Numbered from the stretch's first letter, positions 10,533 to 22,172 are shown. The stretch: DNA of 64,000 nt from Cydia pomonella (GCF_033807575.1 NC_084718.1:19671991-19735990), one strand, 5' to 3'. The notes: generated by a model not told the origin, from the letters alone. Program-made: numbers and translations.

Positions 10533-11797
10533 TTGACTGTCCCATATAAAGGTGCGACCAACTTTACCAGACCAACACTTTTCCAAACTGAGCTACAGCT
10601 GTCCGATGAAGTTAAGTACTTAGGACTAACTCTCGACAATAAACTCAATTGGAACAACCACATCAACAAACGGATAGACAAGGCGGGAGTTGTCTTCTGG
10701 CAGTGCAGAAGGATGATTGGTAAGAGGTGGGGACTCAACCCGAAAATTACCCTCTGGCTCTATAAGACGATAATCCGCCCCTTACTCTGTTACGGTGCTC
10801 TGGTTTGGTGGCCAAGAACAAACCTAGGCAACGTACGAGACAAACTACAAAGACTTCAAAGGCTCGCATGCGCGGCCACCACTGGCTGCACGAGGTCTAC
10901 CCCGACTGCAGCCATGGAGGTCATGCTAAACCTTCCACCGCTGCACCTACACATACAGCAAGAGGCCAGTCTCTCAGCGGTAAGGTTGCGAACCCTCAAG
11001 ATATGGTCTAACATCACAGGAGCTCTTCACACAAAATGCCTGGAAAAGGTGTATGACGAATTTCCAGTGCTTAGGTCAGGCACGGACCGGATTCACAAAC
11101 AAGCTATCTTCGATAAAAGGTACAAAATACAGTTATATGAGGACGACAATCATGAAGGACTAAATCCCCGGGAGCTGAGAATCTTCACTGATGGGTCCAA
11201 AACAGACAGCGGATCGGGCTCTGTAACCTTCTCAGAAGACCTGAACATGTCGATCACCACTCCGCTAGGAGCCCATAACTCGGTATTCCAAGCTGAGTGC
11301 ATGGGCATCATAAACGCGGCGGCTGCCATCACTGCAAGGAAGGTAGTAGGATCCTCCATCCGCATACTCTCCGACAGTATAGCAGTCTTAATATGGCTCT
11401 AAATAGCCATATAGTTACATCCTAACTTATACACGAATGCCACGAACGACTAATGGAGGTATGTCATAATAACAAGATCACCCTACAATGGATCAAGGGA
11501 CACAGTGGATCCCGAGGTAACGATGCTGCGGACGAGCTTGCCAGGCAAGGATCGAATGCGGGGGCGATTGGTCCGGAACCGATTCTTCCGATACCGTTTA
11601 GCAAGGTACGCTCAATGCTGCTGGCACGTACAGGGAAACTACACACAGAACACTGGCTGAACCAGGCTGGATGCAGACAGGCAAAAGAAGCCATGCCTGG
11701 CATCAACGGAAAACTCACAAGGGCGCTCCTGCAACTAGGGAAGGTCCGACTGAGTATGGTAACCAGTGTCATAACAGGTCCAAATTTTCTTGCGTGA
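10533..11797 (+). pseudogene. Captured LINE RT/RNase H fragment, copy B
   Basis: The frame 10533-11402 (289 aa) starts TVPYKGATNFTRPTLFQTEL and runs through RT thumb motifs (KYLGLTLDNK, KWGL-like KRWGLNP, YGALVWW) into the RNase H start (IFTDGSK, QAECMGI, ILSDS). It breaks after LSDS; the rest, including HSGSRGNDAADELAR, lies in another frame to 11797. Boundaries coincide with the inner ends of the inverted arms, so the LINE piece replaced or joined the element's centre. The same breaks in copy A show that both copies descend from one already-dead passenger. Confidence 0.85.
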
Positions 11798-13251
11798 TTC
11801 GGCATTGGTCCCATAATAAAAGTTGTTCAGTATGACCTGTAAAGTCACTGCGCAGAGTATGGCTGGTGGTTAAAATTTCATCTTATACCTATATTCGACA
11901 CAAGTAGTAAGTACTTACAGACCAACTATGATACACATTTTGCCTGTATAGTGATACATAGTGAATAAATTAATACCTGATTTAAAAAATAAAACAAAAA
12001 TAACAAATAGCATGTTATTTAATTCAGTAATCACTAATCAGTCTTAAACAATGAACATCATACTTTTAGATTAGACAACAAAATGTATATTTATACTGTG
12101 TTTCGACTTGAAAGATTTTACTGCTTTAAAACATAAGACAAACCTACCAACCAAATGTATAAAAAAAAATGGTTTTTGTGATTATTATTTTCCTATAGGT
12201 TTCACGTAAATGTTTGTAAAAAGGAAATAATCTCCATAATATAAGCTATTAGTTGACACCTCGATGAATACAATCGGTTAAGTGGTTTTCGAGATACACC
12301 GCCAAAAAGAATAGGTCCGGACGCCATCTTTGTGACGTCATTACTATCCCCTCCCACCATTTTTCCGCTTTACTACCGCATGTACGGTGATCAGGAGAAA
12401 CGCCCGAACACATTGATACCGGTTGTGGGTAAGGCCGAGCTGAGTCAATTAAATCTGGCCTCGGAGCGGCTTGGGGACTACTAATAGTAAAAGTTGTTCA
12501 GTATGCGCAGAGTATGACTGGTGGTTAAAAGTTCACCCTGTATAAAATTTTTAAGTAAAAAGAAATATGTACCTACCTATGATTAAGACGAAAGAAGAGA
12601 CTAAACGTCGAAGTAAGGTAACAGTATTGTGTCTGTTTTTTATAATTTTAATTATAATTTCAGTAATTAAAACCGATACTCTATAAATTCCATTCAATAC
12701 GTATCGTAACAGTCACCACAGTTTCGACCGGTAAAAGCCAGTTATCGTTACCCATGCGCAAATAAATGAGTGTAGCTTCATTGTTTATTACTCGATCTGT
12801 ATGTTTTAAGGCTCATTATATTCCTTGATAATGAAGCAATATGTTTTATATTAAACAAAATTTGCGAAATGCTAATATTTACGGAGATTTTTACAAAATA
12901 AAAAATAATAATTTTATAAAAAAACTGTTTTTTGTGATTATTTTTTTTCCTATAGGTTTTACGTAAATGTTTGTAGAAAAGGAAATAATCTCCATAATAT
13001 AAGCTATTATTTGACACCTCGATGATTAAAATCGGTTAAGTGGTTTTCGAGATACACCGCCAAAAAGAATAGGTCCGGCCGCCATCTTTGTGACGTCATT
13101 ACTATCCCCTCCACCATTTTTCCGCTTTACTACCGCATGTACGGTGATCAGGAGAACTGTCCGAACACATTGATACCGGTTGTGGGTAAGGCCGAGCCGA
13201 GTCAATTAAATCGTGTTTCTAGAGGGCTTTTGAGATTTGGCGACCGTACTA
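11798..13251. repeat. Tandem right arms R1 (11798-12481) and R2 (12482-13251) of copy B
   Basis: R1 begins CGTGATTCGGCATTGGTCCC, the complement of the inner end of L, and ends in a decayed terminus. R2 restarts with ATAGTAAAAGTTGTTCAG and reaches the functional-looking end. R1 has a different middle (about 11885-12160). The CGCCATCTTTGTGACGTCAT block is shared by all three arms. Confidence 0.8.
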
Positions 13252-15219
13252 ATATCCTATACATTAATGACAGACGCGATGGAGCCCGTCTGAAGCCTTC
13301 CTCGTCCGCGAGGACCCGACCGGCTTGCGGACGTACAAATGTAAAATGCGCTCCGACGCCACCCGGTCGATGAGAATCGTAAATTTAGAGGAAACATATT
13401 AGGGGTCATCATTTCATTCAATAGTTCTCGATATTTTCCTCGCTGGATTTTGGCCCTAGGTGAATATTTTTTATATGAGTTCAATATTATCATCTGTGTC
13501 TGTACGTTTGGCTTTTTGATATTCTTGTTTTTATAAGAACTAGGTTACTTTAAAAAGCGCTAAATATGGCCTAATAAATGCACCGTAAACAGACGCCTAG
13601 CATACAAAATCGGCAACAATAAATACAAACGGTCCGACACAGATAATTTCTTTTTCATCCCGTTCTCAAAATTTCGTTACGATTGTTTGAGTTTTGGAGG
13701 AGGAAATTGTCGAGAACGAAACCTCTATTTCTGAAATTTCTACGCAGTAATTTTCGCCTTAGCCACAGTTGTCCTTATCGCACTAATTTTAGGAGCCGCG
13801 CCCGTCAGCGCGACAGCTGCAAAGGGCTCAGCTGGTATTTACTCTCAACTCCGGGCTCATAATTCTATGATTGAAATACGTTCACCCGATCATAAGTTAT
13901 ATTGGCCATACGTTAGTATTTCCCCTGACGTTTCAGGATTTTTGCCCTTTGTCAGGATTTCGGGGGGACTTGGAGAGTGTGAGGGTTTTTAGAGACCTGA
14001 ACTAACCACTAGAACTTAGTTAAAAGTTTGGAAACTGACAGAGGAAAGGGAAGGTCATGCTACTATCTACAGCGTAATGTGACGAGTTAAGGGTCTAGTG
14101 GCCCAAGAAAGGTTTTAGTATGTGGGTTTAAATGGGCAATTTTGGGATGTTGGGGCAATGATCGTGACCAGGAAATGTCAGGATTTTTAGAGTGATATTT
14201 GAACTTTTGCCAGGATATTAAATTTTTACTTCTGCAACCCTTAACTCAGTAGAACAAAAAGGGAGTGTAATTTGTAAAAAAAAATCATTTCAATATCTAA
14301 ATATCTAAATATAGGAGGAATATCTAAATTGTCTATATATTATTTATTATACTACCTATTTGTGTTGTCTATCTTACTGTGTCATGTGTGTATTAAATTA
14401 CTCTACTAACACTAAATGGATCTGCCTAGATTCGAAATAAATAATTAATTGAAATTGAATAGAATATCGGTGTGACAAGCGCCCTCCTTTAAACGCCGGA
14501 CTGCTAGAAATTATAAAGCTTTCTGCACTTGGGCGTGACACTTTGTGCCCATGCTTAATGATACGTGTTGATGTTTGAATTATAATTAAGGCTTTTGGCC
14601 TCTTGTGCGCGTAATGCGGGCCTCTGTAAATAGTTGAAGTTGTTTTCCAAGTTCTAGGTACTTATGTATGTGTAATGTGCGTTAAATGAGATCATTTGGC
14701 TGACGAATACAAGTTAAGATGATTCAGCTATTACGTTGTTTTTTAACAGCAGCAATTTCTTGAAAGCAAAATTATATTGTTATTATATTTAAAATTAATT
14801 ATATTGGATTTTTAATGCCTAATTGACATATATTCATATATTAAATGTTATTACTCAGCTCTTATATGTATTCCAAGAAGCTTGAATACAAGAAGAAAAA
14901 AAAAACGAATAACAGAATTATATAACTAAGTAACCTATAAAACTTAAAATCTAAATATAAAAATAAATAAAACTAATCTTTAAATAAATACACACACAAA
15001 GCAAGGAATCAATGAAATTAAATTAAATTAAATGATTGAAACAAAGATTACAAACGTTATTTTTAATCATAACAACTTGATTACAATTTTAATCACAAGC
15101 TTACCAATCGATTTGATCTTCAAATAAATCTTATGATTCTTAGTCTCAATCATGATATGAAAAAGTGATTAAATTAATTGAACAGATCAAATCGATGTTA
15201 AAAGCCCGGGCTTTTACCT
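13252..15219. other. No gene; scattered LINE-like tail sequence
   Basis: Mostly unique AT-rich DNA. 14350-14460 resembles a LINE 3' end finishing in TTAATTGAAATTGAAT. No coding signal. Confidence 0.45.
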
Positions 15220-15279
15220 AAGTATTCCTGCTGCAAATATCAAAAATCCGGATTTTTTATATTTGCAGCAGGAATACTT
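15220..15279. repeat. 60-bp near-perfect palindrome
   Basis: The 30-nt left arm (AAGTATTCCTGCTGCAAATA...AAATCC) is complementary to the next 30 nt with one mismatch and no spacer. It could extrude as a cruciform or, if transcribed, form a long hairpin. It may be a minimal MITE; no target duplication seen. Confidence 0.9.
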
Positions 15280-15375
15280 CAGCAATAAAATGATGGTGTA
15301 GTCTGAATTGAAACTGTACCTTTACATGTGTTACTAGGTGATAAAATGTTTTATCACCAAATTAAAATGGAGCTG

Positions 15376-15497
15376 TAGGGCTAAGATGGTCGACTCTTTA
15401 TCATTTGTCACCATGCCTGTCACGTTCTAACAAGTATGTAAGCGCGAAAGTGACGGGCATAGTGACAAGTGATAAAAATGGAACCATAATACCGCCC
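15376..15497 (+). repeat. Truncated copy of the TAGGGCTAAGATGG MITE
   Basis: Starts TAGGGCTAAGATGGTCGACT and continues through CATTTGTCACCATGCCTGTC like the complete element at 50640-50967; the right terminus is missing. Confidence 0.75.
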
Positions 15498-15554
15498 CTG
15501 GGCGGGACAGTGATGGCAGGTTGGACAAAATGTTAATGTTAATGGTGGCCGCTT

Positions 15555-15715
15555 TCAGGCGAAAGGAGTGCCTGGCGTCCGTTGGCTCGATGGGTGGACG
15601 ACATTCGGAAGATTGCGGAAGATTGATCACTTCAGGACCGGGATAAGTGGCCTACTGGAAGAGAGGCCTATGCTCAGCAGTTGGCGATAAAAGGCTGATA
15701 TGACGATGATGATGA
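15555..15715 (+). pseudogene. RTE-type LINE 3' end with GATGAT tail
   Basis: Reads SAWRPLARWVDDIRKIAED, stop, then DRDKWPTGREAYAQQL before the final stop; RW-DD-I and DR..W..-GEAY are RTE tail motifs. The DNA finishes in TGATATGACGATGATGATGA, as RTE elements often do. One internal stop. Confidence 0.75.
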
Positions 15716-15913
15716 AAATGTTTACATCTCGACTTTCTCAACAATATGATTGTCATCGTTCCTCGAACATTAACCGAACGAGCCCAAAACCTTTAAAATG
15801 CGATAAAATCGCAACGTTTTGGAAAGATAAGAGTTATCGCTTTATAAAGTGGGACTTCCGTGCTGCGAGAGCGCGGGAGCTGGCTGACGGAATAATTCAT
15901 TAATTACTCCACC

Positions 15914-16115
15914 TTGGAAGTGACGTACGATTTCGTACCGGTCGCTGTGGAGACGGCTGGACCCTGGGGTAGTGAGGCTCTAGAGCTTTTTAGGAAGTTG
16001 GGCAGGCGTTTACGGGAGAAGGGTAATGATCCCCGCTCTAGTTCTTGGAATACAGCGTGGGAATACACCGCCATACAGCGTGGGAATACTGCCGGCATAA
16101 TAGGAACTTTTGGGC
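15914..16115 (+). pseudogene. LINE family F C-terminus, copy 1
   Basis: Reads TYDFVPVAVETAGPWGSEAL and later AIQRGNTAGIIGT. The same peptide pattern (FVPF-VET-GPWG ... AQRISIAIQRGNA) recurs at 29812, 48370 and 56135, defining one LINE family. The middle here (REKGNDPRSSSW) has diverged and GTGGGAATAC is locally duplicated. Confidence 0.7.
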
Positions 16116-16732
16116 CGGGCTTGTTGCAGGGTGGGGATGGGTGGGTAGTTTATAGATGTTTATGACGAAGTTTGTTGCGGAATTTATGTGTTGTTTTAGT
16201 ATTAATGTAGAATAAGTTTGTGAGGATTCATTCATATCACATGATGCTTTCTTCAGTAAACTAACGGATGCCTCGGCCTCAACCTGGAGGCCTAAGATGA
16301 CAATCGTACATCGACAAACGCCAACCGAAAAGAAAAATCATATCGTGATGACAGATGCTACGAAGAGTCACGAAACTATTTCCATACATTAGTCTTTTTT
16401 TTTTAATGATGACTTGAAAGATATATGCGACCCTATTGACTACTGATTATGTATTTGTTCTGCTTTAAAGTCTTTAAACATGTATTTATTTAATAATAAG
16501 TGACATTTATCCAAACAATGCTGTACCTACTAGTATTAGTTGAATATGTACCTACCTCAAATTGACCTGTAAAACATTGACTTTTATCAATAAATTTCTT
16601 GTATCTTGTAACGATTGTCATTTTGGCAAAGCCCCCTGAACCGTTCTAGCATGAGTCACCTTAAAGAAATGAGTTACTCTTTACCGCATAAGCAACCATA
16701 TATGGCAGTTATAATATTAAACCTATTGACAG
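16116..16732. other. No recognisable feature
   Basis: Nothing beyond short AT-rich runs. Confidence 0.45.
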
Positions 16733-16990
16733 CTATTGATGATGATGTAATCCTGTTATCCCTCATTGGGGGCATAGGGCTCGCAGAAGAATTTTAAATT
16801 TGTCGCAATCCTGAGCGGCTGCTTCCAGCTCTTTCCAGCCGAGTTCAGTTGAGCCAGCCTCCTTCTCAACTGATCGCCTCCATGTGGTACGAGGCCGCCC
16901 CGACCGTCAACTGCCAGTCGATTGTCAGCAAAGACCCTGCTCGAACAAGTTGCTGTCCGGTCTCCGGAGCGTGTGTCCGTTCCATCACCA
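16733..16990 (-). pseudogene. RTE-like LINE C-terminal fragment
   Basis: On the minus strand GWKELEAAAQDCDKFKILLR and ALCPQ precede a stop and a TTACATCATCATCAAT tail. Upstream RTATCSSRVFADNRLAV is in another frame. W-K-E-L-..-A-Q-D and the trinucleotide tail support an RTE-type end, though it is decayed. Confidence 0.55.
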
Positions 16991-17012
16991 TTTCCTTACA
17001 AGTATTTCCTGG

Positions 17013-17299
17013 CCTATTGAAAATTGAAATTGAAAATATTTATTTCAGATTTACAACCATCCATATTTGTTAGTATAACTTAGAAACTAATGTTAATTTT
17101 GTACTTAATATAATATTACAACTAAATACCTAATCTATTTTTTAAATTTCAAAAATCCTATAACTTGGCGAATCCAATGCGCCAGTATAGGATTCTCAAA
17201 CTTCTCTGCAATTCCCTCCAGAATGCTGTTGGTACTGCCCCTAAGCCTGCCCACCATCGAGACTATTCTCTTTCGTATAACCGCGTATGGGTTTCTGGT
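17013..17299 (-). pseudogene. LINE family C C-terminus, copy 1
   Basis: The minus frame 17135-17299 reads YAVIRKRIVSMVGRLRGSTN followed by SILEGIAEKFENPILAHW. It aligns with the frames at 22427 and 49158 (RKRVASLWQRVRSS, ERVESPLIAHW). Its 3' UTR reaches GAAAATATTTATTTCAGA (plus strand, 17032), which is also present at 49063. Confidence 0.75.
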
Positions 17300-17968
17300 C
17301 AGTCATGCCCCTGCCCCTGCCCCAACCTGACGTTTGAGATAGTTCGTGGCCAGTAAATCCCTAGGATCCGTCGCAGACACTTATTTATACAGGTATTAAA
17401 GTTCAAATTTAAACGAAATACTTTTATGGCATGCGTTAAGGCGTTAATTTATTTATTTGTATATATCTCTATTAGGAAAAGTAGACAAGGATGGCAGATA
17501 CTTTTGACACATTGTTTCCTATGCTACTATTAATGCTCACTGTACAACTTTTTATATTCTAAAATTTTACGTAGATTTTTCACTACCAACTCCCGTCCCA
17601 AAACGAGAGCCCAATAAAACGCAGTGAAAAGATAATGACAACTGACATTTGGCAGTCAGTCGTAATTTACCCCAATATTGTCTCCGGTCACGCCACCGCA
17701 ACTACTTATACTTTTAGCACTCGAAAGTGACAACTGTCATTTCAAAAACTGGTTTGAGTTCATTTTGAGTTTCTTGAAAGAGTTGAAATGCTATTTTTAG
17801 AATCTCGAACGGTATGTTCTCAAAAAGAGGTTTATAAATAGTTTTTTGTACTTTACGTCATAACATATAAGAGGCAATGAGCAAACGAATCGCTTGAATG
17901 GTAAGCGATTACCGACGCCCATGGACATCTGCAACACTAAAGATGGAACCAATGCTTTGCCGGCCTTC
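17300..17968. other. No confident feature
   Basis: Mostly unique. GGTAAGCGATTACCGACGCC near 17900 resembles the LINE-tail family ending seen at 54700. Confidence 0.4.
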
Positions 17969-18124
17969 AGGGCCACCCCACACTAGCGTGTCCCGAGCGT
18001 CGGCGTGTAGTCAACTCTATGGCTGCTGCTCGACGCAGCGTTGGCGCAACTACGCAGTGACGCCATTTTCCATAGCGCTGACTAGACGCCGACGCTCAAA
18101 ATCGCTAAAGTGTGGGGTGGCACT
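17969..18124. mobile_element. GC-rich MITE, about 155 bp
   Basis: Terminal inverted repeats AGGGCCACCCCACACTAGCG and the complement of CGCTAAAGTGTGGGGTGGCA. The interior also pairs (GAGCGTCGGCG with CGCCGACGCTC). Inserted next to a LINE-tail fragment. Confidence 0.8.
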
Positions 18125-18220
18125 CAAGATGAAAGAGGGCTATTCTTGAAGGTTTGAAGGTTATAGAGGTTCTCATTCTAAGCTAATACCAATGGCAAAT
18201 GCTAAACTTTAATTAATATA

Positions 18221-18386
18221 TACTACGTCGGTGGCAAACAAGCATACGGCCCGCCTGATGGTAAGCAGTCTCCGTAGCCTATGTACGCCTGCAACTCCAG
18301 AGTTACATGCGCGTTGCCGACCGTAGCCCCGCCCCCCCTCGTTGAGCTCTGGCAACCTTACTCACCGACAGGAACACAACACTATG
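18221..18386 (-). repeat. LINE-3'-tail repeat, copy
   Basis: Reverse complement of the 43794-44118 repeat: ACTACGTCGGTGGCAAACAA ... CTCACCGACAGGAACACAAC. Truncated at its 5' side. Confidence 0.85.
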
Positions 18387-19226
18387 AGACGAAACTACAA
18401 ACAATGTCTTTTTTTTTTCGGTAAAACAAAAGCTTAATATATAATTTCAATGATAACTATAGCGAATATGATCGGTCCAGCCATTTTTGAGTTATTGCAA
18501 AAAGTCTTCTCTTCTTAGTAAAAAGACGTAAGTACAAAGCGCTGCGAAGGTACTTCCTAATGCTTGTAATGTATGTACTTACATGATACTAATAACCCCC
18601 GTTTAGCCTGTTCTGACTGAATTGTAACTAACGAACCCTACACTGAGCATAGCCCGACATGCTCTTAGCCGCTTTTTCTGGTAAAAAAGACAAACGCAGG
18701 TTCATTACAATTACCCTGCTCTACAATTTAAAGCCATCTCAACTTTTTCCCCTTAATACCCTGTCATTACAATGTAACCTGTCAACAACTAAACCTTAAC
18801 ATACAAAAACCGTAAGAGCCATTGAAAAAGCAGTTTGAATTTGAGACTTACTGTGTGAGGATACGGTAGAATATTGAATGAAGTTTCCGATGGCCGTTAC
18901 GGCTTTTGTACGGGCTGTTACTGTCCTGTCATTTGTCCTTTAAAGGCTGCGCTTTCGAGGTCCAGACGTTCGTGTATATAATGTTTGACCTTATCTCAGT
19001 GTAATAGAGTATAAAATGGATTGTGCTTGAGATCAGGACGTATATGGAGCGCAATCATTAGTGATGACTGCAAGTTGTGATGAGAAGACAATAATTATAA
19101 TTATGGTTCACGTTTCATGAGGTTCTTAGAACTTTAGAAGCTGGTGACCAATTTGAATTTACCAATTGATGTTTATTTTGTTTGTGGAGAATAACCGGAC
19201 AAACACACGTACACAAGGAGATCTAA
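18387..19226. other. Mostly unique; one degenerate repeat at 18590-18690
   Basis: 18590-18690 (CCCCCGTTTAGCCTGTTCTG, then GAACCCTACACTGAGCAT) matches 51460-51540, a repeat related to the GGGTTCCGTACC family. Otherwise nothing recognised. Confidence 0.5.
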
Positions 19227-19448
19227 ACACGCAAATGGCATTGGATTGGGCATATCCTCAGGAAGCCTGACACCCACCTATCCAAAGTGGCCCTGACCTG
19301 GAAGATGCCCGGAAAACGGAAACATCGCCCTAAATTTACTTGGCGCCGTTTCGTGGAGCAAGATTTGGGTGTATTGGAGATAAGGAGGAGGTTACCCATC
19401 CTGCTTAGGACCGAAGTCAGTGGAAGAAAATGGTTACAGCCCCAGTAG
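19227..19448 (+). pseudogene. LINE RT C-terminus (WIGH-LRKP type)
   Basis: An open frame without its own Met reads RKWHWIGHILRKPDTHL, then WKMPGKRKHRPKFTWRR to a stop at 19446. The W-WIGH-LRKP ... GKR-RP--TWRR order is a familiar ending of RTE/Proto2-like LINE polyproteins. The tail after LGVLEIRRR has decayed. Confidence 0.75.
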
Positions 19449-19509
19449 GAGTTACAGGATGGAAAGATGTTTATTTGATCTCATGTTAACATCACCACTG
19501 AGTTGAATT

Positions 19510-19660
19510 ATACATGGTTGGCACCGTTGGCGGTCCTCAGCTGTGCGTTTTTCCAGAAACTTCCTGCCTCGCACCGCACAGCTAAACTGTAGAATGAACT
19601 ATCGCCCGTGGTAGTTCCAGACCGATATGAACTATAAACGTTCAAGAAAAGAGTCTCCGA
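19510..19660 (+). pseudogene. LINE C-terminal remnant (HRTAKL.NELSP type)
   Basis: Reads HRTAKL, stop, NELSPVVVPDRYEL, stop, TFKKRV. The same ending (TFKKRAYSHLKGRQRTYNPS) is seen at 54640, joined to the tail repeat. Two in-frame stops. Confidence 0.6.
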
Positions 19661-20026
19661 TCTTCAAACCTGGCAACTCACTTTCGACCCCTCTGATGTT
19701 GAAGGTGTCATACACGTTGATGGCGCTAGTAGCTGTCTCTAGTGGATGCGTTCAGTTTTACGAGGCCGTGCCGTACAGTTGCAATCGTGGCCCACAAATG
19801 GTCTCGTCGGAAGATCAGCGCTGACCTGCAGGTCAGCATTATGCTGAGGCGAGCCCATTTCGTGGTAAACTATTTCAATATGTTTAAATCTTTTTTTTTG
19901 TAATATTATATATACTTCTGTATGTACATTTAGTTTTACCACGAATAAATGATTTATGATTATGATGATTATGAGATGATGATATAAACATTATTTAACG
20001 AAAAAATCTCGATGCGAACACAAAAC

Positions 20027-20098
20027 CAATTACTGTCAGACCAAAAATTATCAAATTACTGTCAGACCAAAAATTATCAAATTACTGTCAGACCAAAT
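20027..20098. repeat. 26-bp tandem repeat, three copies
   Basis: AATTACTGTCAGACCAAAAA plus TTATCA repeated, the last copy broken after CCAAA. Short array, no function evident. Confidence 0.9.
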
Positions 20099-20225
20099 TT
20101 CTCCATAGTAATTTGTATGGGAATTTCAGTTGCAAGTCGGCACTGGTTCCTATTACAGGAATGTCCTGAATTTTTTTGGGTGTTTTGGGCTATCCCAGAA
20201 TGATACTATTATCATTATATTTAGG

Positions 20226-20555
20226 GGTCATCATCATCATCATCATCTCAGCCATAAGACGTCCACTGCTGAACATAGGCCTCCCCCTTGGACTTCCACA
20301 TGTACCGGTTGGAAGCAACCCACATCCAGCGTCTTCCGGCGACCTTAATAAGGTCGTCTGTCCATCTTGTGTCTGTCCTACGCTGCGCTTGCTAGTCCGT
20401 GGTCTCCACTCGAGTACTTTTCGACCCCATCGGCCATCTTCTCTGCGTGCAATGTGGCCTGACACTGGCCACTTCAGCTTGCTAATCCGGTGGGCTATGT
20501 CGGTGACTTTAGTTCGTCTACGGATTTCCTCATTTCTGATATTTAGGGGTAGGCG
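20226..20555 (-). pseudogene. RTE-type LINE 3' end
   Basis: The minus strand reads RRTKVTDIAHRISKLKWPVS, GHIARREDGRWGRKVLEWRP and, after a frame change, WMWVASNRYMWKSKGEAYVQ QW. The element ends in (GATGAT)n, plus-strand (CAT)n at 20227-20246. This is the classic RTE tail; the Met-/His-rich reading frames over it are by-products. Confidence 0.85.
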
Positions 20556-21071
20556 TTCTTAATTAAAAAAAAAACCTCAAAATAAGAGACACCCTACTAA
20601 GCTTTATGCTTATAGTTCAAGTGATCTGTGAGGTATCAACGTATAGACTACATACTTATGTTAGCCAAGGCTTAAGTACGCAAAGGCTCAAGAAGTTACT
20701 TAAGCCTGTATGTTTAAAAGGCGTGCTGCGCCACAGGGCGTCCGACCTTAGATGACCGATGATAAAAAATACATTCGGCCTTTGAAATTACTGGTCATAT
20801 TCAAGATTTTCCAAGTCAATGACCACGGTACAAGTCAGTTACAAGATGAAACTACGATTCAAAAACTATGACCATTATTTTTATATAACTTGACTACAAT
20901 AAGTCACACATACTTACACATATCTGTATTAGTTGGCATTAATTAGATACAATCTTTGTCATTTACCTTTTTTCCAGTCTACGGATTTCTATTGCTGATA
21001 CCATTGTTACCAAATCAAGGAGGAATCGCTCACCTAGGAGGAAACGCTGACTCCCGAGTCACAGGCTTAGA
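20556..21071. other. No recognisable feature
   Basis: Unique AT-rich DNA. Confidence 0.45.
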
Positions 21072-21245
21072 CCTAGTTCGGGAGGCAGAGGCTCAACCCC
21101 ACTACCTAAATGTGTTACAAACCTAATACACCTGTCTTACTCATAAATTTTACAATATCCTAGTTCGGGAGGCAGAGGCTCAACCCCACTACCTAAATGT
21201 GTTACAAACCTAATACACCTGTCTTACTCATAAATTTTACAATAT
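21072..21245. repeat. Perfect 87-bp direct duplication
   Basis: Two adjacent copies start CCTAGTTCGGGAGGCAGAGG and end AATTTTACAATAT. The unit lies just before a LINE-like 3' end (CAATAAAGATTTATTAATTT), so a recent duplication within a retrotransposon tail is likely. Confidence 0.9.
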
Positions 21246-21620
21246 GAATTGTAATGTAAGGTTTAAAGCAATAAAGATTTATTAATTTATTAATAGTTTT
21301 TACATGGTAAACATGAAGAAAACAAATAGCTTTTTTGTGTCAATGGATTCATTTATATAAAAATATAACTGGTATCGCTTTAACCCTTTCATGGTACAGA
21401 ATAAAAACACGTTTACAGTCCTAAAAATTCTGCAAAAGAAAAACATACAAAAATATGGTGTTATAGGATTGTTACTTTTTCCGCATTATGTCTAAGATCC
21501 TATTAAGGATTGCTTGATAATTTTTTTGATTTCGAAGGCTTTTTATTGTGTTGAATACCATTTGACAGGCAAACATGCATGCCCCCTATCAAAAACTACC
21601 TTATAACTTAATGAATAATC

Positions 21621-21752
21621 CTGTGGCCCTAGTGAAAAAGGGTACAAGTCTCTGGCAGTTTAGGTGTATAAGGGCATAAGTGTTACGTGGAACTTACACC
21701 CCTTTACACCTGCGCTGCCAGAGACTTGTACCCTTTTTCACTAGGGCCACAG
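21621..21752. mobile_element. Palindromic MITE with perfect 38-bp arms
   Basis: CTGTGGCCCTAGTGAAAAAG...TCTGGCAG (21621-21658) is perfectly complementary to 21715-21752 around a 56-nt loop. No target duplication obvious. Confidence 0.85.
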
Positions 21753-22172
21753 TATCACATCTAGCACACTTATAAGGTAAAGAACTTAAACCATAATTTC
21801 TATCCTAATCTAATCAAGATTGAGCGAAGTATATTAGAATTCTCATCAAAATTAGTAGGAACAGTTGGTTATTGCAATATCGTAAACATGTACTTTTTTG
21901 CCACTGTTTTTATGTGACCTTTTTTAGGGTTCCGTACCCAAAGAGTCAAACGGGACCCTATTACTGAGACTCCGCTGTCCGTCTGTCCATCCGTCTGTCC
22001 GTCCGTCTGTCCGTCCGTTCGTCCGTCCGTCACTCACCAGGCTGTATCTCATGAATCATGATAGTTAGCCAGTTGAAATTTCTACAGATTATGTATTTCT
22101 GTGGCCGCTATCGCTATAACAACAAATACTAAAAACAGAATAAAATACATATTTCTTTCCAATCTCGAAGTT

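Larger units (their letters stand above)
9746..13251 (+). mobile_element. Composite inverted-arm transposon, copy B (complete)
   Basis: Termini TAGTACGGTCGCCAA (9746) and TTGGCGACCGTACTA (13251, with TTTGGCGACC inside) are inverted repeats. Order: left arm L, captured LINE fragment, right arm R1, right arm R2. Flanks ...CAATA and ATATCC allow a short ATA or TA target duplication, unproven. Length is about 3.5 kb and no transposase is encoded, so it is non-autonomous. Smaller relatives of the inner-arm sequence (GGTCATACTGAGC, GGGACCAACCCC) occur at 42650 and 56450. Confidence 0.85.

Noticed and set aside
17898..18149. 83-residue frame
   Set aside because: It spans a LINE-tail scrap and a palindromic MITE; no domain.
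20176..20562. 128-residue plus-strand frame and a His-rich frame
   Set aside because: Antisense of an RTE tail; the His run comes from its (GAT)n microsatellite.
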